From Bacillota bacterium (GTDB taxonomy: Bacteria > Bacillota > Clostridia > Acetivibrionales > DSM-1351): a DNA stretch of 64,000 nucleotides. The position numbers and the translations under genes were made by a program. The stretch spans positions 62,001 to 126,000 of the forward strand of contig JAEXFI010000027.1 in assembly GCA_023400235.1 (NCBI GenBank). The letters run 5' to 3'. Every line of letters starts with the position of its first letter. Positions within the stretch are counted from its first letter, which is position 1. Below are positions 35,071 through 44,725 of the stretch, piece by piece. The notes below the pieces were generated by a model. The model saw only the letters and a program-made list of their open reading frames with translations. It ran no database searches and was not told where the DNA came from.

Positions 35071-37401
35071 TTATACGTTACTTCCTCTGAACGTTGTGGC
35101 ATTAATACCGGTAACTCTTTTGAAAGCCCTGCAAAAAGTATTTGTAGAGAAATAGCCTGTTTTTATTGCAATCTCACTTATGGTCAAGGGGGTATTTCTC
35201 AACAGCTCCTTAGCCTTCTCTATCCTCAGGTTTTCAATATAGGAGGACAGCTTGATGCCGCTCTGCTGCTTGAATATATAGGATAAATAGGATTCGTTCA
35301 TGTTAAACTTGTACGCTATAGATGTAAGAGATATATTACAATCCTGGTAGTATTCGTTAATGTACTCGATTATTTGATTATTGGTACTTAAGTACTGTTT
35401 GTCCGATTGTCCATTTATTATTTCACAAAGCATATAATAAGAATCAGTAATTATCTTTATCTGCTTAAGTTCGCTATATTTGTCAATATTATCAGTATTG
35501 CTAATGATGTAATTGTAAGTCTCTTCATCATCAAAGCCAATCTGATTCCATAGTTTTATAATAATACCCAACAGTTCGTAAATAAATAACTTATGCAGCG
35601 AGGGTGAAAGGTTTGACTCTATAAAATTCTTATTAAAGAGTATATTGAGAATGGATTTGACAGTTCCTTTATCGCCTGCCTTAACATTATTTATAAGCTT
35701 TGTCTGTAAATCGGTAGGGAAATAGTAGTTAACCGTATAATTCCCAGTACCGGCATACCACAGGATATTGCTGTGCCTGTTGGCAGAGTTGATTTTAAAG
35801 GCCAGCTTTGCATTTTCAAAGGAAATGGGTATATCGTTCAGCTGATCCACGATATTGCCGCAGGAGATCAAAAGACTTTCGAACAGGTTTTTAGGCATTT
35901 CCTGTTTTAGTCTGGACGCCATATTTTCAACATAAGGGTTTAGCTGTTTCTGCTGCAGGGAAGGATAGACGACAAGCATTACCAATTGCTGCTCATCCAT
36001 GTCACTAATAAGGGCATCAGGTACAACCCTGCCCAGTATTTCCCTCAGCAATTGCTTAAAGGAATTCACAATTGTCAATTCCAGGGTATCAGAATTATTT
36101 AAATCGGTATCAAACTTGAATATAACAGTGCAGTATACGCTGTCCTCAAAATTCACACGGATGCAGCTTGCTATTTTTTCTATCTCCTCCCGTGAGTTGA
36201 ACTCCCCGTTTATAAGTCTCGTAAGAAAAGTTGTTTTTAAAATAGGTATCTGTTCGTCAATGGTTCTTTTCAGATTGCTGTTGTTATTCCCCAGTTCACT
36301 TAAGGTATACTTGATATTTTTAAAAGCATCTTCGCTGATTTCGCTTATCTGTATATTGTTTAGTATGTCTTGAAGAGGTTTTGCACTTCTTTTTGCCATA
36401 TAATATGAAATAAGAGTACCCAGCAAAATGGAAATAAGCAGCACTACATAAATAATCAGCTTAAGATTGTTAGCTCTCTCCAGAACAACTTTCTTTGACT
36501 GGACAGCTACATACTTAAACCCATCATCATTTGTCCTGATGTAGTTAACCATCATCTGCTTACCGTTGATGGAGATTTCAGAAGTATTCTCCAAACCTGT
36601 AAAGCTCTGATTTACCGAGGCTTGTATGGCTTGGATATCACATTTTTCACCCGAAAAATAGGTCATGATTTTACCGTCCTTGTTCTCTATATAGGTTACT
36701 CCGCCGTTATGGGTATTTATAGAGGATAAAAGGTCGGATATTTCCTTTTTATTTATTACCAGCATGACGAAACCGTCATTTTGGCCATAAGAAATCAAAG
36801 GCTTTGAGTAGGTAACTATTGTCATGCCTACAGTGCCGGAGGGTGTATAATTGTGCAGCTCCGCCTCAATTTCTTCCGACGGGCCGCTTTCGCACAGGTT
36901 TTCAGTTATTGTACGGTACCACTTTTCGTAGGGTATCCCTTTAAAACTCATATACCGTTTGTAAAATTGCTCATAAGTGTAGGTAATCTCATTGTTCATT
37001 ACCATTTCACTTTTATTGAAAAATATAAAATAATTCCACACAAATTTATTGGAGGTATTATAGTTGGTAAGGCTATTACGTGTTCTTATTACGGAATACG
37101 AGTTAGGATACCCAAAGGGGTCCTTTATACCCTGAAAAGCATTTATATTACTGTTTGTCACAAGCTGATCCGCCATGGAATCAGCTTCCTCAAACCTCTG
37201 TTCCAGTATGGAAGAGGCCTGCCTGAGAATTGCATTATTTTCATTTATGGCATCTGAATAAACGATTTCGTATGCACTTGCATAGTAGATGTAACCTATT
37301 ACAAGAGGTACTATTAAAACGGCAAAATAAGTTATAAAGTATTTCAGGAGATATTGTTTTGAGGCTCTGACAGATAGTACTTTACACATTTTTCTAATCA
37401 T
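35071..37401 (-). CDS. Membrane-bound AraC-family regulator
   Basis: A 776-residue protein. One membrane segment at about residues 19-41 (YFAVLIVPLVIGYIYYA) and another at about 313-335 (IYVVLLISILLGTLISYYMA) enclose an extracellular sensor of about 270 residues, probably dCache-like. A HAMP-like stretch and a linker of about 300 residues follow. The C-terminal 100 residues are an AraC HTH (MNESYLSYIFKQQSG, then AIKTGYFSTNTFCRAFKR). This one-component architecture is common beside glycan-use genes in Paenibacillus and Clostridia and lets the protein sense an external sugar directly. GGAG lies seven bases before the ATG. Targets are unknown; the adjacent GH2 gene is likely. Confidence 0.85.
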   Translation of the reverse strand: MIRKMCKVLSVRASKQYLLKYFITYFAVLIVPLVIGYIYYASAYEIVYSDAINENNAILRQASSILEQRFEEADSMADQLVTNSNINAFQGIKDPFGYPNSYSVIRTRNSLTNYNTSNKFVWNYFIFFNKSEMVMNNEITYTYEQFYKRYMSFKGIPYEKWYRTITENLCESGPSEEIEAELHNYTPSGTVGMTIVTYSKPLISYGQNDGFVMLVINKKEISDLLSSINTHNGGVTYIENKDGKIMTYFSGEKCDIQAIQASVNQSFTGLENTSEISINGKQMMVNYIRTNDDGFKYVAVQSKKVVLERANNLKLIIYVVLLISILLGTLISYYMAKRSAKPLQDILNNIQISEISEDAFKNIKYTLSELGNNNSNLKRTIDEQIPILKTTFLTRLINGEFNSREEIEKIASCIRVNFEDSVYCTVIFKFDTDLNNSDTLELTIVNSFKQLLREILGRVVPDALISDMDEQQLVMLVVYPSLQQKQLNPYVENMASRLKQEMPKNLFESLLISCGNIVDQLNDIPISFENAKLAFKINSANRHSNILWYAGTGNYTVNYYFPTDLQTKLINNVKAGDKGTVKSILNILFNKNFIESNLSPSLHKLFIYELLGIIIKLWNQIGFDDEETYNYIISNTDNIDKYSELKQIKIITDSYYMLCEIINGQSDKQYLSTNNQIIEYINEYYQDCNISLTSIAYKFNMNESYLSYIFKQQSGIKLSSYIENLRIEKAKELLRNTPLTISEIAIKTGYFSTNTFCRAFKRVTGINATTFRGSNV

Positions 37402-37521
37402 ACTATTGCTCCAAGTCTTTATTTGTCATAACTGCTTTTATTATAGCATCAAATTATTTTACCAAGTATAAAATCTAAAGAATATACAATTACTAAAATA
37501 ATGTATATTGACATCTTGCTC

Positions 37522-38364
37522 TTATTGGGGTAAGGAATATAACTCTCTGAACCTGTTAGGAGAGCAGCCTACATATTCCTTAAAGACCGAACCGAAATAG
37601 CTGCAGTTGTTAAAGCCTGTATCCAGGGATATGTCCTTAATGTTTTTTTGTGGAAAATTTATCAGCTCTTCCTTGGCGGCATTAACCCTGCACCGAAGGA
37701 TGTATGTAAAGGGGCTGATGCCGTATTCCTTTTTAAATATCCTGCAAAGATACGATGCTGAAATACCGGCCTGTGAGGCCAGTTCATCCAGGGCTATATT
37801 TTTTTTGAAGTTATTTTTTATAAAGTCAATAATAATATTCAGCTTTATTATAGGTTTCGCACCGGCTTCCGAGCTTACCTCTTCAATTAGATTATTTATA
37901 TTTGCTAGAAAGCTGTATAGGGCTCCCGAGGCTTCAAGCATACTTGCAGCCTTGTTTTCCAGAAGAATTTTATGGAGTTTGTTACAGCAGAAGGCAGCTT
38001 CCTCGGGATTGTTAAGGCTTAACACCTCAAAGGTACCTATACCTGCAGCATTGAGAAGTGCAGGGACACTTGAGCCGGAAAATATTATCCACCTGAGTGA
38101 CCAGGGCTCTGTAACGGGATAATACTCGTGAGGTATATTCGGATAAAAGAAAAAGGCAGTTTTCTGCTCAATCAAATATTCCCTGTTACATATTATAAGC
38201 TTTCCGGCACCTTGTTCACAAAATGCAAGGTGGTAGTTAGGGAAGCCATCCTTTCTTGTAACGTGATCCTGATAATGTTCATAACCCACACCTGTTACAA
38301 AAAGCGGGAGAGACATATCCCGTTCTGTAAGGACAGAAAATATTCTTTCCATTTTTTGCTCCAT
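37522..38364 (-). CDS. AraC-family regulator with cupin-type sensor domain
   Basis: A 280-residue cytoplasmic regulator. Residues about 20-150 are an AraC-binding cupin-like domain (PNYHLAFCEQGAGKLI and YPNIPHEYYP). Residues about 175-280 are the AraC HTH pair (ISASYLCRIFKKEYGISPFT and TGFNNCSYFGSVFKEYVG). It is transcribed divergently from the GH2 gene 172 bases away, with a 13-bp direct repeat between them. This is the usual arrangement for a local activator. ATG 38352 with GGAG six bases upstream is an alternative start. Confidence 0.88.
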   Translation of the reverse strand: MEQKMERIFSVLTERDMSLPLFVTGVGYEHYQDHVTRKDGFPNYHLAFCEQGAGKLIICNREYLIEQKTAFFFYPNIPHEYYPVTEPWSLRWIIFSGSSVPALLNAAGIGTFEVLSLNNPEEAAFCCNKLHKILLENKAASMLEASGALYSFLANINNLIEEVSSEAGAKPIIKLNIIIDFIKNNFKKNIALDELASQAGISASYLCRIFKKEYGISPFTYILRCRVNAAKEELINFPQKNIKDISLDTGFNNCSYFGSVFKEYVGCSPNRFRELYSLPQ

Positions 38365-38369
38365 TTGTT

Positions 38370-38445
38370 CAATATAGTTATAGTAATCAAAATCTTTAGA
38401 TTGTATACATAATTTCCTTACATATATAATAGCAATATAGTTATA
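38370..38445. promoter_or_regulatory. 13-bp direct repeat, candidate AraC-type sites
   Basis: CAATATAGTTATA occurs at 38370-38382 and again at 38433-38445 in the same orientation, 63 bp apart (about six helical turns). Both lie in the gap between the divergent araC-like and GH2 genes; the first overlaps the leader of the regulator. Direct repeats on one face of the helix are typical of AraC-family half-sites. Confidence 0.55.
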
Positions 38446-38536
38446 TTATTGCAAGTATCCCTGATATGGGCACCCAATATTTTTATAAACTCAATATTTT
38501 TATGAATAAAGCGCTGCTGCATAGGAGGAGTCAGGT

Positions 38537-41500
38537 ATGGAAAAAAGGTATTTCCCTCTGGGAGGGGATTGGTATGTAGCTCTGGACGAAAATGAGATGG
38601 GAATAAAAGAGAGATGGTATGAAAATACCTTTAAAGAAACGGTCAAGTTACCCGGTACCCTTGATGAAAATGGCATTGGCAGTCCGGTAGCAGCTACCGA
38701 TACTTTTAGATTGAACCGTATCCGCAAATATGTAGGGGCCGCCTGGTACAACAGAATAGTAGTACTGCCTGACAGTATAGTAAGAAAGCACGTTACATTA
38801 TTTTTGGAAAGATGCATGTGGAAAACAGAACTGTGGATAAATGGGAATTATGCCGGTTCTCAAAACAGCTTGTGCACTCCTCACAAGTATAAGCTTGACG
38901 GAATGCTTAAGGCGGGTGAAAACCTGATCAGCATAAGGGTGGATAATTCCCCTGTATTTAATCTGGGAGTCATGAGCCACGGATATTCGGAGGAGGTTCA
39001 AACCGTTTGGAACGGCATAGTGGGAAGAATAGAACTGGATATCAGGGATAAGGTCTATGTGGAGAGAGTAAATGTCTATTCTGAAATGGAAAGCGGCAGG
39101 CTGACCACAAGACTGCTGCTGGCAAATACCGGAACAAAGGCGGCCGAAGGCCTGGTTAAGCTTTCTGTACGTCCCAAGGACGGAGAAGCTGTAATCTTAA
39201 GGGATTCATATAATTTTAGCATAGGTGCAGATTCGTCAATTAATGTTGAATTGACTCAGTCCTATGGGGACAGGCTGGGTTTGTGGGATGAGTTTAATCA
39301 ATATTTATATGAAATGGATGTAGCTTTGGAATGCCGGGGTGGAAAAGAGCATGAAAGGTATTCTGATTCATGCCGGGTACTTTTCGGTATTCGGAGCTTT
39401 GAGGCAGAGGGCCCGGTTTTCAGGCTCAACGGTAAAAACATATTTTTAAGGGGGACGCATGATGCCGGTAATTTCCCGCTTACAGGGTATCCTTCAATGC
39501 AGGTTGAGGACTGGAAACACATCTATCATATAGCAAAAGCCTATGGAATAAATCACTTCAGATTTCATTCCTGGTGTCCTGGGGAAGCTGCCTTTACCGC
39601 CGCTGATGAAGAGGGGATGATACTGCAGGCAGAATTGCCCTTATTCGGCTTTACCGCTTCGCCGCTGGGGCAGGATGAACCCAGAGACAGCTTCCTGAGA
39701 GAGGAGCTGCTTGCAATTCTGGACGAGTACGGAAACCATCCGTCCTTTTGCTTGATGTGTATGGGAAATGAGCTGCGCGGAGATTATGAGAAGCTTTCAG
39801 AATTTGTTGAACTGGGCAGGAAAACCGACGGGAGGCAGCTTTATTCGTCAGCGGCAAACAATGCTGCGGAGCCTGGACTTGGAATCAAGCCCTGTAAAGG
39901 TGATCAGTACTATGTTGCCCATGAGGCAAGGATAAACGGTGAAAGGGTCACCAGGCGCTGTGAGAATGTTTTTAATAAGGAAAGGCCTGAAACAATTTCC
40001 GACTACAGTGAGACACTGGAAGGAATAGAGGTTCCCACCGTATCCCATGAAGTGGGCCAGTGGGAGGTTTATCCTGACTTTGAAGAAATCGGGAGGTATA
40101 CAGGTGTTCTCAGGGCAAAAAATCTTGAGACCTTTAAAGAGTCTGCAGTATCAAAACAGCTTTTTCATAAGAATAAGGAATTTGTAAAGGCTTCAGGCAA
40201 ATTGGCAGTTTTACTGTACAGGGAAGAAATCGAACGCTCGCTGAGAACAGCGGATTATGGAGGCTTTCAGCTGCTGGACATGCATGATTTTCCTGGACAG
40301 GGGACTGCACTTGTGGGCTGGCTGGATGCCTTCTGGAATTCAAAGGGTCTGGTGGAGCCGCAAGAATTCAGAAACTGGTGCAGCCATTCTGTGCTTCTGG
40401 CAAGGCTGGAAAAACGTGTATGGTTAAATAGTGAGGTGTTCAGAGCTGAGGTGGATTTTGCAAACTATAGCCAATACGACTATTCAAAGCTTGATATCAG
40501 GTGGGAATTAACCCGAAGTGACGGCAGGATACACGCTTGCGGTGAATTTAAAAATATCTGCATTCCGCAGGGAAGACTGGCATACCTTGGAGAGGCAGTG
40601 ACCCGGCTCAAGCCTGTCAAAGCGGCTGAAAAACTTATATTTAAAACTTTTGCCCACGGCATAAACATAACAAATCAGTGGGATATCTGGGTGTATCCCG
40701 AAACCCTGGTTGTTGAAATGCCGGAAGACATATATGTTGCCGACAGCTGGAATGACGGAGTGTCCAGAGCCCTGGGCAGGGGGGAAACCGTGCTTATGCT
40801 TGCGGGAACATTAAAAAATTCGGAAGCAATGTGCTTTACCACTCCTTTCTGGAATACCCAGATGTTTGAAAACCAGAGGAAGACCATGGGTATTCTTTGC
40901 AGCCCTAATCATCCCGCTCTCCGGGACTTCCCTACGGAATATCATGCAAGCTGGCAATGGTGGGAGCTGCTTGCCGATTCCAGGTGTATCGGTATAGATG
41001 AGCTGCCGGAAGGCTTTGAGCCCATTGTCCGTGCAATAGATCACCCTGTCAGAAATAAGAAGCTTGGGGTGGTTTTTGAGGCGAGGGTACTAAAAGGAAA
41101 ACTTCTGGTATGCAGTCTTGATTTGAAGGGTGAATTAAGCGGTCTTCCTGTGGCCAGACAGCTAAAATACAGTATTCTGAATTATATGCGGAGTGAAAGT
41201 TTTAACCCTGAATTCCGGGTGGAGGAGAACGTTCTGGCTAATATGCTGTCAAAAAAAGACGTATCGGGTCTAAGTTTGATTACAAAACATATCGAGGCTT
41301 CGAATACAAAATATTCCAGCAAGGTGGAATACATCCTCGAGTCGGATACGTCAAAATTCTGGGTCACAATGGGAGGGCAATACCCCTATGTCATAGATAT
41401 TGAACTTATGGAAAGCACGGCCATAAAAGGTTTTACATATCTGCCCAGGCAGGATGGCATGACAATAGGACTTATATCCAGATATGAGATATATGTATCC

Positions 41501-41707
41501 GGTGATCCTTTACAATATGGTAAGCCTGTTGCTTCAGGGAGCTTTGAAAATACCCTTGAAAAACAGGAGATAATTTTGGATTGGATTGATGACGGTTTTA
41601 ATGTTACCAGGAGCAAGGCCGGAAAATATATCAGATTTGTTGCAGTAGAAGGCTTCAACAATGACAGTGAGGCTGCCATTTGCAGCCTGGATATTATGAC
41701 GGTATGA
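38537..41707 (+). CDS. Glycoside hydrolase family 2 enzyme (beta-galactosidase-like)
   Basis: A 1056-residue enzyme without a signal peptide. Residues about 5-170 are the GH2 sugar-binding jelly roll, 175-285 an Ig-like domain, and 290-600 a TIM barrel. The candidate acid/base is Glu412 in MGNEL and the nucleophile Glu505 in SHEVGQW. A long C-terminal extension ends in an F5/8-type (discoidin-like) domain, with KYSSKVEYILESD near its start. GH2 enzymes remove beta-linked galactose, glucuronate or mannose; which one applies here is not clear. GGAGGAG precedes the ATG. It should process imported oligosaccharides in the cytoplasm. Confidence 0.85.
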   Translation: MEKRYFPLGGDWYVALDENEMGIKERWYENTFKETVKLPGTLDENGIGSPVAATDTFRLNRIRKYVGAAWYNRIVVLPDSIVRKHVTLFLERCMWKTELWINGNYAGSQNSLCTPHKYKLDGMLKAGENLISIRVDNSPVFNLGVMSHGYSEEVQTVWNGIVGRIELDIRDKVYVERVNVYSEMESGRLTTRLLLANTGTKAAEGLVKLSVRPKDGEAVILRDSYNFSIGADSSINVELTQSYGDRLGLWDEFNQYLYEMDVALECRGGKEHERYSDSCRVLFGIRSFEAEGPVFRLNGKNIFLRGTHDAGNFPLTGYPSMQVEDWKHIYHIAKAYGINHFRFHSWCPGEAAFTAADEEGMILQAELPLFGFTASPLGQDEPRDSFLREELLAILDEYGNHPSFCLMCMGNELRGDYEKLSEFVELGRKTDGRQLYSSAANNAAEPGLGIKPCKGDQYYVAHEARINGERVTRRCENVFNKERPETISDYSETLEGIEVPTVSHEVGQWEVYPDFEEIGRYTGVLRAKNLETFKESAVSKQLFHKNKEFVKASGKLAVLLYREEIERSLRTADYGGFQLLDMHDFPGQGTALVGWLDAFWNSKGLVEPQEFRNWCSHSVLLARLEKRVWLNSEVFRAEVDFANYSQYDYSKLDIRWELTRSDGRIHACGEFKNICIPQGRLAYLGEAVTRLKPVKAAEKLIFKTFAHGINITNQWDIWVYPETLVVEMPEDIYVADSWNDGVSRALGRGETVLMLAGTLKNSEAMCFTTPFWNTQMFENQRKTMGILCSPNHPALRDFPTEYHASWQWWELLADSRCIGIDELPEGFEPIVRAIDHPVRNKKLGVVFEARVLKGKLLVCSLDLKGELSGLPVARQLKYSILNYMRSESFNPEFRVEENVLANMLSKKDVSGLSLITKHIEASNTKYSSKVEYILESDTSKFWVTMGGQYPYVIDIELMESTAIKGFTYLPRQDGMTIGLISRYEIYVSGDPLQYGKPVASGSFENTLEKQEIILDWIDDGFNVTRSKAGKYIRFVAVEGFNNDSEAAICSLDIMTV

Positions 41708-41883
41708 ACACAATCAGCGTAAAGGCATAGCCGAGGATACCTTTTAAGAAGGCCTTTATAAAGAGAAATGCCGAGCTGTTCCTTGACAAGATAGCAGAAA
41801 TGGTTTATGTGGGAATTAATTACATTTATCGAGGGTTTTAAAAAGTATTGCAATATGGCTCCCTGTGAGTATAGTAACAGAAT

Positions 41884-42657
41884 TTAATTGCCTTCCCGGT
41901 AACCTGCCGGGCTTTTGCCTACAATTGTTTTGAATATTCTGCTGAAATAAAACTGGTTGGGATATCCTATGGCTTCTCCTATTTCCTTGACCGACATGTC
42001 TGGGCTATTTTTTAAAAGATACTTGGCCTTGTTTATTCTGAGGGATATAAGGTACTTGGACGGGTTTTCACCCACGTGCTTTGTGAAGATCCTGCTCAAA
42101 TAGGAAGAATTAAAATTAAATTTGTGGGATATAAGATCAAAGTTTATATCCTGGGCATAATTTTCCTTGATATAAAGTTCCACCAGATGTGCTATTTCCG
42201 CGGAAGAATAGGTGTAATTGTCCTTTAATTGCAATGTGTTTTGTTTTAAGCTGGTTCTCTGCGCATCCAAAGAAATTCTGATTTTATTTAAAGAGTCCTG
42301 AAGTTCTTGTGTTTTCAGTGGTTTAAGAAGATAGTCCACAGCTTCAAATTTAAGTGCTGATTGAGCATATTTGAAATCATCATATCCACTGATTATAACC
42401 TTTTTTATATGCGGATATCTTGCGGATACAATTCTGCACAGCTCCAGGCCATCCATAACGGGCATTTTTATATCGGTTACCAGTACATCCGGACATAGCT
42501 TTTCCACCAGTTCCAAAGCAGCCTTGCCATCTTCGGCGGTAGCAACCGCCTCAAAGCCAAGGTCAAGTGAATTTATTTTCTTCTTGATATTGCTAAGTAT
42601 CAATTGTTCGTCTTCAGCAATAATTACTTTATATTTTAATTTATTTTCCATACTCAT
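41884..42657 (-). CDS. YesN-type response regulator (REC + AraC HTH)
   Basis: A 257-residue protein. The receiver domain occupies residues about 8-125 with acidic pocket EDE and phospho-acceptor Asp in VTDIKMPVMDG; the switch Lys is in LLKPLK. Residues about 155-257 are an AraC-type HTH (FNSSYLSRIFTKHVG and AIGYPNQFYFSRIFK). Its start overlaps the stop of the kinase gene by four bases. It should activate the importer and glycosidase genes that lie just beyond the kinase. Confidence 0.92.
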   Translation of the reverse strand: MSMENKLKYKVIIAEDEQLILSNIKKKINSLDLGFEAVATAEDGKAALELVEKLCPDVLVTDIKMPVMDGLELCRIVSARYPHIKKVIISGYDDFKYAQSALKFEAVDYLLKPLKTQELQDSLNKIRISLDAQRTSLKQNTLQLKDNYTYSSAEIAHLVELYIKENYAQDINFDLISHKFNFNSSYLSRIFTKHVGENPSKYLISLRINKAKYLLKNSPDMSVKEIGEAIGYPNQFYFSRIFKTIVGKSPAGYREGN

Positions 42658-44501
42658 AAGCTTCCTCCGATAGTTATGTTTGTGCCGGTTTTAATATTAT
42701 CGGCTATCTGGAAAATTGCCTGGTTCTTATATGACAATTTCAGCCTGATATATATGTTCAAAAGCCCCATGCCATCAAGTTCAAGGCTGGGCAGCAGACC
42801 ATTTTTATCTATCTCGGCCATTTTGGCCCGAATACAGTTCAGCTTATGGGGGTCGAAACCCGGTCCGTTATCCTTTACAATAATCTTCCACAGAGTATTT
42901 GATTTATATCCAGATATACTGATTTCCCAGGGCGGCTCATGGCGGGTGCCATATTTTATTGCATTTTCCACCAGAGGCTGTATCAACATTTTAGGAACCT
43001 GTATGTTTTTTAAGTCATCATCAAGAGCAATGATATAGGATAACTTGCTTCCATATCTGAATTTCATACATTTCAAGTATTTCTCGGTATATTCGATTTC
43101 GGTGCTCAAATCTACATGAGAGGATTGATCGGCGGATATATACCTCAGCATATCGGACAGGTTGCTGCACATCTCAATAATTTGGGTATTCATGGCTTCC
43201 TCTGCCATAACGCTGATATTAGCAAGGGTGTTGTACAAAAAGTGAGGATTCATTTGCGACTGTAACGCCAGCATCTTGGAATGCATCTCGTGCTTCTGGG
43301 AAAGCATGAGATCTTCATGGGACTGCTTTACGGTGGCACTCATTTTCTGGAAAGCCCGGTTCAGATCCTCAAGCTCGTTCAGGTCGCTTGTCAGCTCGGG
43401 TACCTGGTTTTGCTGGGAGGAGGAACTGAGATTGATGGCTTTTATCGCTTTACGAAGGTTTGATATAGGTACGGTTATCTTTTTTGCAGCAAAAAATGAC
43501 ATACTCAAAGCGAACAGCAAAATTAAGGCTGCCACTAGCATAAGCTTTTTTGAAAAATCAATAACAGGGGAAAGAAGCTTGTTTTCGGATACCGCTACGA
43601 TGGTAGTCCAGCCGGTGTAGTCCGAATACCTGAAATCAAGCAATTCCTTCTCTCCGCTATAAGGATTAACGGCGCTGAGTGAAGTTTTGCGGGAGGGAAG
43701 GGATTGCTTCAATTTAAAGTAATAAGCATCGCGGGCAGCCCTTGAATCGGTATTCAGGGGATAGATCAGGATGCCTTCCTCATTATATACGTACATGCTT
43801 ATATTCGTATTGTTTTTTATGGTTTCCTCGAGAGTTTTAAAAATAATGTCATAATACTGCTTGACTTCAATGATACCCTGAAGAGTATTATTTTTGTCGT
43901 AATACAGCCTGCACAGGGAGATAAAGTAAATATCCTTGTGCTGAGTGACAAATTTGGATAATTCCTCATCTCTCATTGGCACTGAAAGGTGTTTTTTTCC
44001 TTGGGAGTGAATAACTTTATCGTACCAGGGCTTATTGACCACAGGGTCGGTTCGTTGCCGGTTGTCTGAGCCGGTGCCGAAGACCTTCCCCTTGAAATCA
44101 TAGAGATATATCTGCTGAACGGGCCTGCTGGGGCCTATTATTGCAAAAAGTATATCTATTAGCTCCTTGGTATTTTGCATGGAATCGGTTTTTTTATTAT
44201 TTTCCGAAAGGGTATCGGCATTCAACAGGCCGTCATCCTGGCTTAAGTAATTGCTGAATCGGTCTTTTACAATATTGGAGTAAAGTGTATTCATGGAAAC
44301 GGAATTCATCTTTTGAATTTCTATATCCAACTTTTCAGAGGCCGAAGAGTTAAGGCTTGAGATTGTTGCCGTGGCGTTAAGCTTCAGAAGATTTGATGCC
44401 CAAAAGTAAAAAAATAAAACGAAAACGGCCAAAATAGTTATTATAATGAGGGAATAGGTTAGAAATAAGCTTGATTGTACCGTTGTCAATTTCCTTTTCA
44501 T
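42654..44501 (-). CDS. YesM-type sensor histidine kinase
   Basis: About 615 residues from ATG 44501, chosen for GGGAGG just upstream; ATG 44543 in frame lacks a site. Two membrane segments (about residues 15-37 and 315-337) flank an extracellular dCache-like sensor. HAMP follows, then the His-kinase domain with QMNPHFLYNTL (phospho-His) and the ATP-binding KDNGPGFDP. It pairs with the overlapping YesN-type regulator and is divergent from the importer operon at 44726. It probably senses an extracellular glycan fragment. Confidence 0.92.
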   Translation of the reverse strand: MKRKLTTVQSSLFLTYSLIIITILAVFVLFFYFWASNLLKLNATATISSLNSSASEKLDIEIQKMNSVSMNTLYSNIVKDRFSNYLSQDDGLLNADTLSENNKKTDSMQNTKELIDILFAIIGPSRPVQQIYLYDFKGKVFGTGSDNRQRTDPVVNKPWYDKVIHSQGKKHLSVPMRDEELSKFVTQHKDIYFISLCRLYYDKNNTLQGIIEVKQYYDIIFKTLEETIKNNTNISMYVYNEEGILIYPLNTDSRAARDAYYFKLKQSLPSRKTSLSAVNPYSGEKELLDFRYSDYTGWTTIVAVSENKLLSPVIDFSKKLMLVAALILLFALSMSFFAAKKITVPISNLRKAIKAINLSSSSQQNQVPELTSDLNELEDLNRAFQKMSATVKQSHEDLMLSQKHEMHSKMLALQSQMNPHFLYNTLANISVMAEEAMNTQIIEMCSNLSDMLRYISADQSSHVDLSTEIEYTEKYLKCMKFRYGSKLSYIIALDDDLKNIQVPKMLIQPLVENAIKYGTRHEPPWEISISGYKSNTLWKIIVKDNGPGFDPHKLNCIRAKMAEIDKNGLLPSLELDGMGLLNIYIRLKLSYKNQAIFQIADNIKTGTNITIGGSL

Positions 44502-44656
44502 GGAATCCTCCCAAAACGATATGTGTACGTTATATAGAATCAAAAGTTAAAGGCAGGTAAAAAAAGTATATATAATACACCTTATTTATGCATGTTAGTT
44601 CTATAAAACTTGTTATACACTTAATCCAACGGAGGATAAGTAAATTGTACAGATTT

Positions 44657-44672
44657 TTGACGGTTATGTCAA
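44657..44672. promoter_or_regulatory. Short inverted repeat upstream of the importer operon
   Basis: TTGAC (44657-44661) and GTCAA (44668-44672) are inverted around six bases, about 55 bases before the binding-protein start. The first arm could also be a -35 box (TTGACG). It may be a regulator site, but the arms are short. Confidence 0.3.
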
Positions 44673-44725
44673 ATAATTAAAATCTGAGGTTTCTTATCAA
44701 AAAATAAAAATTTCAGGAGGCTAAA

